A DNA stretch of 64,000 nucleotides from Dehalococcoidia bacterium (GTDB lineage: Bacteria > Chloroflexota > Dehalococcoidia > SM23-28-2 > RBG-16-64-32): positions 1 through 64,000 of the forward strand of contig JAUSFE010000126.1 in assembly GCA_030649945.1 (NCBI GenBank), written 5' to 3'. The first letter of the stretch is position 1. Every line of letters starts with the position of its first letter. Below the pieces are notes generated by a model. That model was not told the origin of the DNA. It ran no database searches and worked only from the letters and a program-made list of their open reading frames with translations. The position numbers were made by a program, and so were the translations under genes. This document shows, piece after piece, positions 24,728 through 33,891 of this stretch.

Positions 24728-24942
24728 CGCTCAAGCCAGCGCCGGTACGCCTATGCAATAAGGATAGCTGGTGGCGTGCCGACGGCGCGAGGGGCGCGCA
24801 ACCACGCGATGCTAAGAACGGCGGCGACGGTTTGGGGCAGGCCTGCCTGTCCGGTAGGCAGGCGCGGCAGGACGGCGATATTGGCGGATGCCGTGTGCGC
24901 CTGCTCGCCGCGCGTCGCCGTTACCCTGGAGAGAGCGCCGGC

Positions 24943-25344
24943 TCACCCGCCGGCGCCTGCCCTTTGCGCTGGAGCCGCGCCGGCGACCACGCCTCTCAGC
25001 TTCTCGGCCAGCTCCTTCAGGCTGATGCCCTTCAGCAGGCAGAGCGCCGCCCCGGCGTCCAAGCACTCGCCCTGCTCGCATTCTTCCATGTAGGACGTGA
25101 GGATCACCATCTGTGACTGCGGCGCTGAACGCGCCAGCCAGCGGTAGAGTTCGCGCTGGAAATGGCGCCCCTGGAAGTCCGCCAGGATGATGTCCGGCTG
25201 CAGCACCCGCGCCAGTTCGGCCCCTAGCAGGGGGTTCGCGCTGTGCGCCACAGCCTTGAAGCCGGGCAGCGAGCCGAGCCGCCTGGCCAGTAGCGCTCGC
25301 ACCTCCGCGTGGTCATCCAGGATCAGTACTGAGATCTGCTTCAT
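24943..25344 (-). CDS. stand-alone response-regulator receiver domain protein
   Basis: ISVLILDDHAEVRALLARRL...DIILADFQGRHF...MVILTSYME. Confidence 0.7.
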   Translation of the reverse strand: MKQISVLILDDHAEVRALLARRLGSLPGFKAVAHSANPLLGAELARVLQPDIILADFQGRHFQRELYRWLARSAPQSQMVILTSYMEECEQGECLDAGAALCLLKGISLKELAEKLRGVVAGAAPAQRAGAGG

Positions 25345-25472
25345 CCTTGCTCACCCACTCTGAGGTTACGCAAACATGGTGCGGAGTGGTATGAGGCAGA
25401 AGTCCCTAGCGCGGCGGGCCGTGTGGCCCGTAGTTCCGGCGCTCGGCGCGCCTTGGGCGTATAATTTGCAAG

Positions 25473-27146
25473 GTGGCCACTGACGAAACAGCGTATTCCG
25501 GAGCACAGCTGCGCGCGCTGACCCAGGCCGGCGTCGCGCTCGCGTCGGAGTTCTCGCTCCTCACCGTCCTCCAGAAGCTCGTCGATATCGCCCGGGAGCA
25601 GGTCAACGCCCGTTACGGGGCGCTCAGTGTGATGAGCCCGCAGGGGGAGATCCAGCAGTTCCTCACCAGCGGCGTCAGCGAGGAGGAGCGGCAGCGCATC
25701 GGCGGCCTGCCGCAGGGGCGCGGGCTGCTGGGCGTCCTCCGGGAAGGCTCCAGCCTGCGCCTGGCGGACATGACCAAGCACCCGCGCTTTGAAGGCTTGT
25801 CGCCCAACCATCCGCAGATGCGCTCGCTGCTAGGCGTCCCGGTGGTCTTGGGCGGCCGCGTCATCGGCAACCTGTACCTCGCGGACAAGCAGAGCGCTGC
25901 GGCCTTTGACGAGCGGGACGAGGAGATCGTGCGCCTGCTCGCTGCACAGGCGGCGGTCGCCGTCCGCAACGCCCAGATGTACGAAGCGGAGCAGCAGCGG
26001 GCCGAGGAGTGGAAGGCCCTGTTCGAGCTCGGACAGCAGGTCAGCGCCTCCCCGGACTTGCAGGAGCTGCTCGACTCCATCGTCGCCCGCGCTCGCAGGC
26101 TGCTCCAGACGGACATGGCGGCGCTCATGCTGCTCAGCGGCCCGGACACGCTCGTCATGGCCGCGCATGATGGCTTGCGCACGCAGGGGATGCGGAAGCT
26201 GCGCCTGCTCTCAGAGCACGGCCTGCAGGGACTGACGCTCTCTGAGATGCGCCCCGTGATTGTGGAGGACTACCAGGCGGACCCCAGGCTGAAGAACCGG
26301 CCCGCCGGGCTCGTGGCGGAGGAAGGGCTGGTCTCCCAGATCTGCGTGCCGCTCAAGGGTAAGCGGGGCCCGTTGGGCACGCTCACCGTCGGCGACCGCG
26401 CTCGCAGGGCCTTCAGCGAACGCCAGGCGGCTCTGCTGGAGGCGTTCGCCAACTGGACAGCCGTCGCCATCGAGACCAGCCAGCTGTACGACCGGCTGGC
26501 CAGCCTCGCCCGCCTGGAGGAACGGGAGCGCATCGGCATGGACCTGCACGACGGCGTGATCCAGGCCATCTACGCCGTGGGCCTGCGCCTGGAGGACGTG
26601 GCGGACCGGCTGGCGGATTCGAATGGCGACGCGCGGGCCGCCCTGGATAAGACGATGGACGACCTGAACAAGGTGATCAAGGACATCCGCAGCTACATCT
26701 TTGACCTGCGCCCCAGCATGTCGCAGGTGGCGGACCTGCCCCAGGCCATCCGCCAGCTGGCGAAGGACCTGCGGCTGAACACGCTCATGGACGTGCAGGT
26801 GGAGGTGGCGGAGCCTCTGACCGGCCTCCTTGACGAGGCGGAGGCTCTGGCTTTCTTCCACATCGCCCAGGAGGCATTGAACAACATCAGCAAGCACTCC
26901 CGGGCCTCCAGGGTCCAGGTCCGCCTGCTTGCCGACGAGCGGCAGGTGCGGCTGGAGGTAGAGGACAACGGCGTGGGGTTTCAGTCCGCGCCCGGCGCCG
27001 CGCGCGAAGGCCAGGGCCTGCGCAACATGCACGACCGTGCGCGCAGCGTGGGCGCTACCCTATCATGGGAAAGTGAGCCGGGCAAGGGCACAAGCGTACG
27101 CGCGCTGCTGCCGGTGACGGCGGGAAGGGACGTTGCTCATGGCTGA
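25473..27146 (+). CDS. GAF-domain sensor histidine kinase (NarL/DegS-type HisKA_3)
   Basis: Two GAF-like regions; [25 protein letters not shown]; HATPase EDNGVGF. Confidence 0.9.
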   Translation: MATDETAYSGAQLRALTQAGVALASEFSLLTVLQKLVDIAREQVNARYGALSVMSPQGEIQQFLTSGVSEEERQRIGGLPQGRGLLGVLREGSSLRLADMTKHPRFEGLSPNHPQMRSLLGVPVVLGGRVIGNLYLADKQSAAAFDERDEEIVRLLAAQAAVAVRNAQMYEAEQQRAEEWKALFELGQQVSASPDLQELLDSIVARARRLLQTDMAALMLLSGPDTLVMAAHDGLRTQGMRKLRLLSEHGLQGLTLSEMRPVIVEDYQADPRLKNRPAGLVAEEGLVSQICVPLKGKRGPLGTLTVGDRARRAFSERQAALLEAFANWTAVAIETSQLYDRLASLARLEERERIGMDLHDGVIQAIYAVGLRLEDVADRLADSNGDARAALDKTMDDLNKVIKDIRSYIFDLRPSMSQVADLPQAIRQLAKDLRLNTLMDVQVEVAEPLTGLLDEAEALAFFHIAQEALNNISKHSRASRVQVRLLADERQVRLEVEDNGVGFQSAPGAAREGQGLRNMHDRARSVGATLSWESEPGKGTSVRALLPVTAGRDVAHG

Positions 27147-27801
27147 ACAGAGTGTGAAGATCCTGCTGGTGGACGACCACGAAGTGGTCCGTATGGGGTT
27201 GCGCACCCTGCTGGAGCGCCGCCCCGGTTTCTCCATTGTGGGAGAGGCCGGCACTGTCGCGGAGGCCGTCAGCCTGGCGCTCCAGACCCATCCGGACGTC
27301 ATCGTCATGGACATCCGGCTGCCGGATGGCACCGGCGTCGAAGCTTGCCGCGAGATCCGTACCGAGCGCCCGCAGACGCGCGTCATCATGCTCACCTCCT
27401 ACGCGGACGACGAGGCCGTTTACGGCTCCATCATGGCCGGGGCCTCCGGTTACCTGCTGAAGCAGACGCGGGGCCAGAACCTGGCCGAGGCCATCGAGCG
27501 CGTCGCGCGCGGCGAATCGCTGCTGGACCCTGCCGTCACCGATAAGGTGCTGGAACGCATGCGGGCGCTGGCCCGGGGCGAAGGCGATGAGCTGTCCACG
27601 CTCTCCCAGCAGGAGCGCCGCATCCTGGGCCTGATCGCCGAGGGCAAGACGAACAAGGAGATCGCGGAGGAGGTCTACCTCAGCGATAAGACGGTCAAGA
27701 ACTACGTGTCCAGCATCCTCAGCAAGCTGAACCTGCACCGCCGTTCCGAGGCCGCCGCCTACATCGCCGAGCGCCGGGGAAGGGCCTCGGACCGGGAGTA
27801 G
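27139..27801 (+). CDS. LuxR/NarL-family response regulator
   Basis: [18 protein letters not shown]...[14 protein letters not shown]-terminal [43 protein letters not shown]. Confidence 0.92.
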   Translation: MAEQSVKILLVDDHEVVRMGLRTLLERRPGFSIVGEAGTVAEAVSLALQTHPDVIVMDIRLPDGTGVEACREIRTERPQTRVIMLTSYADDEAVYGSIMAGASGYLLKQTRGQNLAEAIERVARGESLLDPAVTDKVLERMRALARGEGDELSTLSQQERRILGLIAEGKTNKEIAEEVYLSDKTVKNYVSSILSKLNLHRRSEAAAYIAERRGRASDRE

Positions 27802-27927
27802 CGGTAGCGCCGCTCCTGGCCCGCCTGAGGCGGGTTCCGTGCCCGCCCTCTCGTTGCGGGCGCCGGAATTGCCGGCCGCCTTCAGGAAGCGCGCCCCTAT
27901 TCCGTCAACGTCAACCCCCGGGCCGCC

Positions 27928-28584
27928 CTACTGCAGTATCAGCGTCCCCTTCTGGTCGATGGGGTGGAAGTCGCACCTGAAGGGGTAGGACCCCGGCTGG
28001 TCGATCTTCACCTTCAGACGTTCCGTCTTGCCGGGCTCGATGACCCTGGGCGGCATCTCGAAGTCGTCCCCTTTGTCGCCGGAGGTATCCACGTCGAAGA
28101 CCTTGTTCGGCCCTGATACGCGCATATTGTGGCTCACCGTGCCGTTGTTAGTGACGACGAGCTCGATCACGTCGCCTGCTTTGGCGGTGATCGTGTCCGG
28201 CACGTAGGTGGAACCGGACTCGGCTCCCCTGGCCTCCACGTTGAACGAGGCGTCCACCTCCAGTCCGGCCACACGGGGGTCCTCCGTCGCCGAAGGCTCC
28301 GGCGCCCCGCTAGACGAAGAGCCGCTGGTGACGATCAGGAACACGAACACTGCGATCGCGCCGATCACTCCCAGTCCACCCGCCGTCCAGGCCAGCGTCT
28401 GGATCTGTCGGCCGCTGACGCGCGGGCGCCCACTGCTACGGTCGCGGGCACGGGTGGGCCGGGCGGGCCGCGCCGGGTGCTCGGCGGGCTGCTCCCCGGC
28501 CACCTCGGGCTTTGTGGGGCCGGGGGCGCCCGCCGTGTGCCGCCGGCGACTCTCGTCCCGGCGGCGTTTCCCCTTCCTGCTCAT
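27928..28584 (-). CDS. membrane-anchored cupredoxin-domain protein
   Basis: Single TM then cupredoxin pattern (HNMRVSGPNK...YPFRCDFHPIDQKGTLILQ). Confidence 0.75.
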   Translation of the reverse strand: MSRKGKRRRDESRRRHTAGAPGPTKPEVAGEQPAEHPARPARPTRARDRSSGRPRVSGRQIQTLAWTAGGLGVIGAIAVFVFLIVTSGSSSSGAPEPSATEDPRVAGLEVDASFNVEARGAESGSTYVPDTITAKAGDVIELVVTNNGTVSHNMRVSGPNKVFDVDTSGDKGDDFEMPPRVIEPGKTERLKVKIDQPGSYPFRCDFHPIDQKGTLILQ

Positions 28585-28667
28585 GCTCGTCCTCCTGGCC
28601 CGTCCGGCGTTGGTCCTGGCAGACCTTCCACGGGAATGTTATCAGGCGGGGACAGGAGGCGCAGCCA

Positions 28668-28745
28668 TTACGGCGGGGGCTGCCCCTCCTCCACGATGAA
28701 CAGCCCAATCATCCCCGCGTCCGCATGGTTCACCACGTGGCAAAG
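28668..28745 (-). pseudogene. C-terminal remnant of a multicopper oxidase / nitrite-reductase-like cupredoxin
   Basis: Minus-strand translation LCHVVNHADAGMIGLFIVEEGQPPP* matches the conserved copper-binding C-terminus (HCHxxxHxxxGM); no upstream body. Confidence 0.6.
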
Positions 28746-28775
28746 ACTCCTTTCGGTCCACGCTCGCCGCGCGCT

Positions 28776-28967
28776 CTACGCCGCTGCTTGTTGCCGGGCC
28801 GGCGCCGGCTCTTCTTCGGCCTGACGAATGCCCAGCAGCAGCGCTTCCTGACCCGTGCTCAGGATGTAGCCGCACTGCATGCAGGCGATGTACGAGCCGT
28901 AGCTGTCGGACTCCCCCTGCAGGTCGCCCTGGCGGCACCGTGGGCAGCGCTTGAACCAGAATCGCAT
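28776..28967 (-). CDS. small zinc-ribbon protein
   Basis: CPRCRQGDL...CMQCGY CxxC pairs; start preceded by GGAGGA. Confidence 0.65.
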   Translation of the reverse strand: MRFWFKRCPRCRQGDLQGESDSYGSYIACMQCGYILSTGQEALLLGIRQAEEEPAPARQQAAA

Positions 28968-29227
28968 TACTCCGTCCTCCTGTCGCTCCTGTGCTGCCTA
29001 CATTCGACACGAAGGCCGGCGAAGCGTGAGGAAGCATCCGGCACCTAGGCGGGGGGCCTTTCGGCCCCTGTTCCGCGGTCCCTTTGGGCCATCGCCCTTG
29101 CCCGTAGGAAGGGACCGAATGGGGCACGTTCGGCCGGCGCTGCTCACTCTCCGCGCGCTTGTCCTCCTGCTCAGCGGCGTGGGCGTCCCGGCCACCCGCG
29201 GCCCGCCCGCAGGCGGCAATCCGGACT

Positions 29228-30097
29228 CTAGCTGTCGCTTTCGCCTGCCGCCCGCCCGCTGCGGATGAGCCCCTCCTGGGCGATAGTCGCGACGTGCGTG
29301 CCGTCCCGCCGGTACACGCCGCCGAGGATCAGCGCCCGCGCGCCGTGAGCGATGGGGCTGCGGCTTGTGAACAGCAGCCAGTCGTCGAAGCGCGGCGGGC
29401 GGTGGAACCAGATGGTGTGGTCCAGGCTGGCGGCAAAGCCGGAGCGCGATGCGCCGTGCGCCAGACGCGCCGTACTGATGAGCCCCCGGTCGCTGGCGTA
29501 CGCCATCAGGGCGGCATGCAGCGCCGGGTCTTCGGGCAGTATGCCCTTCACCCGCATCCAGACCCTTCGCTGGTACGCCGCCGTGCTTGGCCGTCCGTCC
29601 TCTGCATCGCCTGACCGCGCCTCGACAGGGCTTTCGCGGATCCAGCGCCGCACCCTTTCCGCGTCCTCGTGCGCGTCCGGGCGCACGATCTCCCATTCCG
29701 GCAGGCCCTCCGGGTCCGGCGCCTCCGGCATCGGCTCCTGGCGCGATACCCCCTCCTCCGGGCGCGTGAAGCTGCACGAGAGGTTGAAGATCGCCTCGCC
29801 GGACTGATAGGCCACAACGTCGCGCGTCGTGAACGTGCGGCCGTCGCGGATCCGGTACACAACGTAGCGGATGGGCACTGCGTGGGATCCCGGGCGCAGG
29901 AAGTAGGCGTGGAGCGAATGCAGGAAACCGCTCTCCACGGTGCGGTAAGCCGCGACCACGGACTGCGCCGCCACCAGGCCGCCGAAAAGCCTGCCCGCGC
30001 CCTTCCCGGGGTCGCCCAGGAACAGGTCGCGGTCCATCTGGTCCAGCGCCAGCTGCGTGAGCAAGCGCTGCAGGGGACGGGAGGCGCCTTCGCTCAT
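29228..30097 (-). CDS. tesB: acyl-CoA thioesterase II
   Basis: LEALALDQ-like start, FGGLVAAQSVVAAYRTV, RDGRTFTTRDVVAYQ, DHTIWFHRPPRFDDWLLF. Confidence 0.88.
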   Translation of the reverse strand: MSEGASRPLQRLLTQLALDQMDRDLFLGDPGKGAGRLFGGLVAAQSVVAAYRTVESGFLHSLHAYFLRPGSHAVPIRYVVYRIRDGRTFTTRDVVAYQSGEAIFNLSCSFTRPEEGVSRQEPMPEAPDPEGLPEWEIVRPDAHEDAERVRRWIRESPVEARSGDAEDGRPSTAAYQRRVWMRVKGILPEDPALHAALMAYASDRGLISTARLAHGASRSGFAASLDHTIWFHRPPRFDDWLLFTSRSPIAHGARALILGGVYRRDGTHVATIAQEGLIRSGRAAGESDS

Positions 30098-30178
30098 ACG
30101 GCAATTGTAGGCGGCTGAGCGGCGCCGGCACCAGAACGCGTCCCGCGGCGGGCCGGGCGGGGCCGGCGAGGAATGAAC

Positions 30179-30253
30179 TGGCTCCCGGGACAGGATTCGA
30201 ACCTGTAACCTAGCGGTTAACAGCCGCTCGCTCTACCGTTGAGCTACCCGGGA
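30179..30253 (-). tRNA. tRNA-Asn (GTT), CCA encoded
   Basis: Acceptor TCCCGGG/CCCGGGA; anticodon loop CTGTTAA. Confidence 0.92.
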
Positions 30254-30279
30254 GCGCGTATCGCGCCGGTGTAACGTTC

Positions 30280-30353
30280 TGGCTGCCGAGCCAGGATTCG
30301 AACCTGGACCAAAGGATCCAAAGTCCCGTGTGCTACCGTTACACCACTCGGCA
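30280..30353 (-). tRNA. tRNA-Gln (TTG), CCA encoded
   Basis: Acceptor TGCCGAG/CTCGGCA; anticodon loop CTTTGGA. Confidence 0.9.
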
Positions 30354-30376
30354 CTATGGCCGTATGCGTTTGTCGT

Positions 30377-30435
30377 TGGTGCCGAAGGCCGGAGTCGAAC
30401 CGGCACGAGGGTTGCCCCTCAGCAGATTTTGAGTC
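30377..30435. repeat. attL: 59-bp duplicated 3' half of tRNA-Leu(CAA)
   Basis: Identical base-for-base to 38602-38660; lacks the tRNA 5' half. Confidence 0.92.
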
Positions 30436-30568
30436 CCCCTTAGATAGTCCTCTAGCGTTCGTAAGCGTCCGCTCCGTATCTAATCTTACAGGAAAGCGTC
30501 CGCTAAAGTCTCCCCGCGTCCGCAGAAATTCACCGCCGTTGCTGGCAGCGTTGCTGTCTGACGGGCCA

Positions 30569-30658
30569 CTACTCTACCACGGCCAGGACCACGGCGGCAT
30601 CCGCCAGGATAAGCGCCAGGTAGAAGAGCAGCCATCGGGCCAACTTCCAGCCTGTCAC
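30569..30658 (-). CDS. 29-aa single-TM protein of the satellite
   Basis: VTGWKLARWLLFYLALILADAAVVLAVVE*; GTG start overlaps the upstream stop (GTGA). Confidence 0.4.
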   Translation of the reverse strand: MTGWKLARWLLFYLALILADAAVVLAVVE

Positions 30659-30885
30659 GTCCACCAGACAAGCCACGGCTCGGTAGCGTCCGCACGATCA
30701 CCCACGATCAGGTCATTCGCCATCGTGGGGTCCGGCGGCTCCCCGGCAGGCTCGCACCGCAGCACCTTGAGCCCGCGATAGTAGCCGAGCGACTGCCAGA
30801 TGTGGTCAGGGTGCGCCCCCGGCGTCGTGTAGATCAGGTCGCAGTGCTCGGGCGGGGAACAGTAGGCGTTGCAGGTGTGCTCCAT
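30655..30885 (-). CDS. hypothetical protein (satellite)
   Basis: MEHTCNAYCSPPEHCDLIYTTPG...; collinear with the satellite operon. Confidence 0.5.
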   Translation of the reverse strand: MEHTCNAYCSPPEHCDLIYTTPGAHPDHIWQSLGYYRGLKVLRCEPAGEPPDPTMANDLIVGDRADATEPWLVWWT

Positions 30886-31001
30886 ATGGGGGATTATACC
30901 GCCTGCCAGCGATTGCCTTCGCCAGCACCGCACCAGACGCACGGAGAGCCAAATCTGTAGAGCTTCCTACTGGTTAGCCGGGCGTATGGGGCCGGAACAG
31001 A

Positions 31002-31616
31002 CTACCGAAGCCCCCGGACCGCCCAAAGGCCGCAGCGCCCCATCAGGTCGTACATGTAGCGGTTAGCTTCCGCTTCCTCCTGTGCAGACTCCCTCGGCGA
31101 GCGGTCCGCGCGTCCCCGCCAGTGGCCGTCGCGCGCGACGTGGAACACTTCATGGACCGCGCTCATGCAGGCTGATATATTGGACTGTTCGACGTGGACG
31201 AAGACGTCCGCCCACATGCCGGTCTGCTCTGTGTAGCCGAGCGCCTGAACCCGCGTGCTGAACCGCTCGTTCTCCCCCGGTGATGCTGCGGTAAAGAACA
31301 AGAGCTGGGCGTACCGGGTCAACTTCAAGTCCCGGCTTGCCGTCTTGAACCCCAGCGTGGCAGAAGCGCGAACGCTGTGCGGCACGCGGTCGATGCCGAC
31401 GGCACGGTATCGGTATTGCGGCGCCGCCTGCTGGGCAGTCAGGCCGCGCGCCCGCTGGGCGAAAGGGGTATGGGCCGCCCCGGAGACGGGGACCAGGACC
31501 GGCCCCCACGCAATGCGGCCCTCTGCCATCAACTGTGAGACGGCACCGTAATACCCAGCCGGGTCGCGGTCCGGGTCGGGAATGACGCCAGGCAGGCGAT
31601 AGATTACGTTCGTCAT
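31002..31616 (-). CDS. hypothetical HExxH protein, possible ImmA/IrrE-like metallopeptidase (satellite)
   Basis: SAVHEVFHVARDGHW...SAQEEAEANRYMYDLM: HExxH followed by a downstream E-x-x-AN helix. Confidence 0.5.
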   Translation of the reverse strand: MTNVIYRLPGVIPDPDRDPAGYYGAVSQLMAEGRIAWGPVLVPVSGAAHTPFAQRARGLTAQQAAPQYRYRAVGIDRVPHSVRASATLGFKTASRDLKLTRYAQLLFFTAASPGENERFSTRVQALGYTEQTGMWADVFVHVEQSNISACMSAVHEVFHVARDGHWRGRADRSPRESAQEEAEANRYMYDLMGRCGLWAVRGLR

Positions 31617-32221
31617 CCCGCCGCCGCCCCCGCTCGCTCAATCGACTCCCGCAACGCGGCGAGCTTCGCGCCTACTTCGCCGGGGGTGAGCGGCACCAGC
31701 TTAAGAGCCGTCGCCGCCTCCCGCGCCTCGTTGATGGCTGCCAGCTGGCCTTGCACGGCCTGCCCGTTACTAGTGAGCGGCGAGCGCTGTCCGTACTGGT
31801 CCAGTACCCCGCCTGAGACCGCAACCGGTGTCCGGCGGACTCGCTCGAAGAGGACGCTCAGCTCGGAGACGAACGCGTCAATCTGGGGGTCAGCCTCCGC
31901 CTCAAGCTCCGCGTTCAGCGCGTCACGCTCGCGGGCGAAGCGGGCGCGAAGGTTGCTCTCCGCAATGGTGGCCTCACGGAGCGCGTCCGTCGCCGCCGCC
32001 AATGCCTTCTGCGCGGCTTCCACACGGCCCTGGGCCTTAGCGCGGGCGTCCACGAGCGGAGGTAACGCCGCCTCGAAGCCCGCCGTCAGCGCCGCCACCT
32101 GCGCCACCTTTGCCGAGCGGTTTGCCAGCGTGGCGGCTTCCCCTTCTGCCAATATTTTCTGTCCAATCGGCCCGCCCACCAGCTTGTCCAGGACCCTTTG
32201 CGTGAGTGTTGGGTTTGCCAT
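31613..32221 (-). CDS. hypothetical Ala-rich coiled-coil protein (satellite)
   Basis: Long heptad-like helical stretch; overlaps the downstream gene by 4 nt. Confidence 0.6.
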   Translation of the reverse strand: MANPTLTQRVLDKLVGGPIGQKILAEGEAATLANRSAKVAQVAALTAGFEAALPPLVDARAKAQGRVEAAQKALAAATDALREATIAESNLRARFARERDALNAELEAEADPQIDAFVSELSVLFERVRRTPVAVSGGVLDQYGQRSPLTSNGQAVQGQLAAINEAREAATALKLVPLTPGEVGAKLAALRESIERAGAAAG

Positions 32222-32243
32222 GTTGTTCGCCCCTTTCGGCTAA

Positions 32244-32663
32244 CTAATCGTCTAGATCATCGTCGGCGCCGTCGTTAGCGGTGCCGTTGGTTATCTGCTC
32301 AATGGCCGTCAGCTCCGCCGTCTCCCACGGTTCCAGCAATCCCAGCCTTGCCAGGCAGGCGGCCTCGGGCTCGTCTGCCACCAGCTCCGACGTTACGAGC
32401 TTGCCGCCCTGGTAGTGGGTCCAGGTCTCAACTCGGACGCCCTTCCGTGGCCGTTCGGGTGCCTCGTAAGCCCAGTATCCAGCCGGGCGCTGTCCGGCGG
32501 GACTGTCCGCTAGCATCTGTTCCCGGTTCGCAACCCACGCCGCCCTTGCAAGGAATGGGGACTCGAAACGGGATGGACCGTCCGGCCCCCATAAAAGTTC
32601 CGTCGCCTGCCACCATGTCAATTCTCCCGCCCGCTGAATACCTCTGCGCTTTCTAACTGGCAT
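32244..32663 (-). CDS. hypothetical phage-type protein (satellite)
   Basis: ORF directly abutting TerS with start/stop overlap at 32663. Confidence 0.55.
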   Translation of the reverse strand: MPVRKRRGIQRAGELTWWQATELLWGPDGPSRFESPFLARAAWVANREQMLADSPAGQRPAGYWAYEAPERPRKGVRVETWTHYQGGKLVTSELVADEPEAACLARLGLLEPWETAELTAIEQITNGTANDGADDDLDD

Positions 32664-32977
32664 TAGTAACCCCCTCCCGGCGGCCGCCCTATCGGCCCGC
32701 TCGGCACGATGTCCAGGCCCAGCTCTTTCAGCGCGCGCATGAAGCCGATGCGGCTATCTCTCTCAATCCCAACTTCCGGTCGCGCGCGCGGCTGGCCGAA
32801 CCGATCCGTGTATGTCATGCCGTCTGTCGCCAGTACCCGGCGGGCCGCCTGGCAGTGATCCCACGCCTGACACGCCGCTGTCAGCAAAAGGCGATGGTGC
32901 TCTTCTAGCTCGTAAGAATCCACCACAGAGGCCCACCAGCGGCGTGACGCCGGGGACAAATGCGATGGTGCTCTCAT
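32663..32977 (-). CDS. P27-family phage terminase small subunit
   Basis: SHLSPASRRWWASVVDSYELEEHHRLLLTAACQAWDHCQAARRVLATDGMTYTDRFGQPRARPEVGIERDSRI pattern. Confidence 0.8.
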   Translation of the reverse strand: MRAPSHLSPASRRWWASVVDSYELEEHHRLLLTAACQAWDHCQAARRVLATDGMTYTDRFGQPRARPEVGIERDSRIGFMRALKELGLDIVPSGPIGRPPGGGY

Positions 32978-33089
32978 GCGTCACCTCCAAAGTCTTGTTT
33001 CAAAAAAGGAGACATAGTTTCAAGCAAGCCTGCACACCGTATCAGAAGCGATGGCAGTTCCAGCAATTTGCAGGGGTTAGGGGGTGCGT

Positions 33090-33428
33090 TCACCAATGGC
33101 CCCCGTCTCGTATGCGTTCCTGCGCAGTTTTTCGGGAGTGACAGGAGCGGCAAAGGCTTTCGAGCCCCGCTGGGTCGAGGCGCGCGCCGCCGCGAGAGAT
33201 GGGGATGATGTGATCGACCTGCTGGGCCGGGGCACCGCACTTCTCACAGAGGGGGTGTTCCGCGATGTACGCGTCCCTGACCTTCCGCCAGTCCGGGCCA
33301 TAGACACCGCGCCGCAGTGGGTTGCGGCCACGCTCATAGGCGCTGAGGTGCGAGGCACACAGGCCGCCCCGTTTGGCGGGAAGCGGGCACCGTGCGATCC
33401 GGCAAGGGGTATGCGGTCGGTTAGGCAT
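33090..33428 (-). CDS. HNH endonuclease
   Basis: CEKCGAPAQQVDHIIPISRGG...LESLCRSCHSRKTAQE. Confidence 0.85.
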   Translation of the reverse strand: MPNRPHTPCRIARCPLPAKRGGLCASHLSAYERGRNPLRRGVYGPDWRKVRDAYIAEHPLCEKCGAPAQQVDHIIPISRGGARLDPAGLESLCRSCHSRKTAQERIRDGGHW

Positions 33429-33616
33429 TAGAACCCCCCAACCCGTACACAGAGAAATCTACGGTCACGGCGTATCTGGCGGCGCTCGGTAACAGCTTTG
33501 AGACGGGGATATATGGGGGCCTCAGTCAGCGGGGCCGCCGCCGGGGACCCGAAACCCGGCAGCGAGCCCCACCAACCGAGCGGAGGGAGATGGCCCGAGG
33601 TAGTTGTCATGGTCAT
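33428..33616 (-). CDS. small hypothetical protein (satellite)
   Basis: Overlapping ORF between HNH and the 92-aa ORF. Confidence 0.3.
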   Translation of the reverse strand: MTMTTTSGHLPPLGWWGSLPGFGSPAAAPLTEAPIYPRLKAVTERRQIRRDRRFLCVRVGGF

Positions 33617-33891
33617 GTCGCCGCCCCCTCCCGCACGGCTAGCACCAGGTCAACCGACCGGCCCAGGATATGGGAGAGCGCGGAGGTCAGGTCGGACTGC
33701 CATCGGCTGCTGTGCTCGTAGTGGAAAGAATGCAGGAACACGAGGAGCCACCTGTCCTCGCCGTCGCTCTGAAGGTAGCAGGAGCCATTGAGCAAGGCTG
33801 CCAGTTGTTGCCCGTGCGGCTGTAGTTGGAAGTACCTCCTCATCTTCTCAATGAGCAGGTCGGAGTAATCACTCTCGGCCAGCAGGGTCAC
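33613..33891 (-). CDS. hypothetical 92-aa protein, weak resemblance to DnaA domain I
   Basis: ATGA-type overlaps with neighbours; SSRWQSDLTSALSHILGRSVDLVLAV. Confidence 0.5.
   Translation of the reverse strand: MTLLAESDYSDLLIEKMRRYFQLQPHGQQLAALLNGSCYLQSDGEDRWLLVFLHSFHYEHSSRWQSDLTSALSHILGRSVDLVLAVREGAAT

Noticed and set aside
30377-30435. extra tRNA-Leu gene
   Set aside because: Only the 3' half is present; it is the attL copy, not a functional tRNA.
30486-30701. 71-aa minus-strand ORF in satellite left end
   Set aside because: Overlaps the arm-site region and the coupled 29-aa TM ORF; Arg/Gly-rich composition looks spurious.
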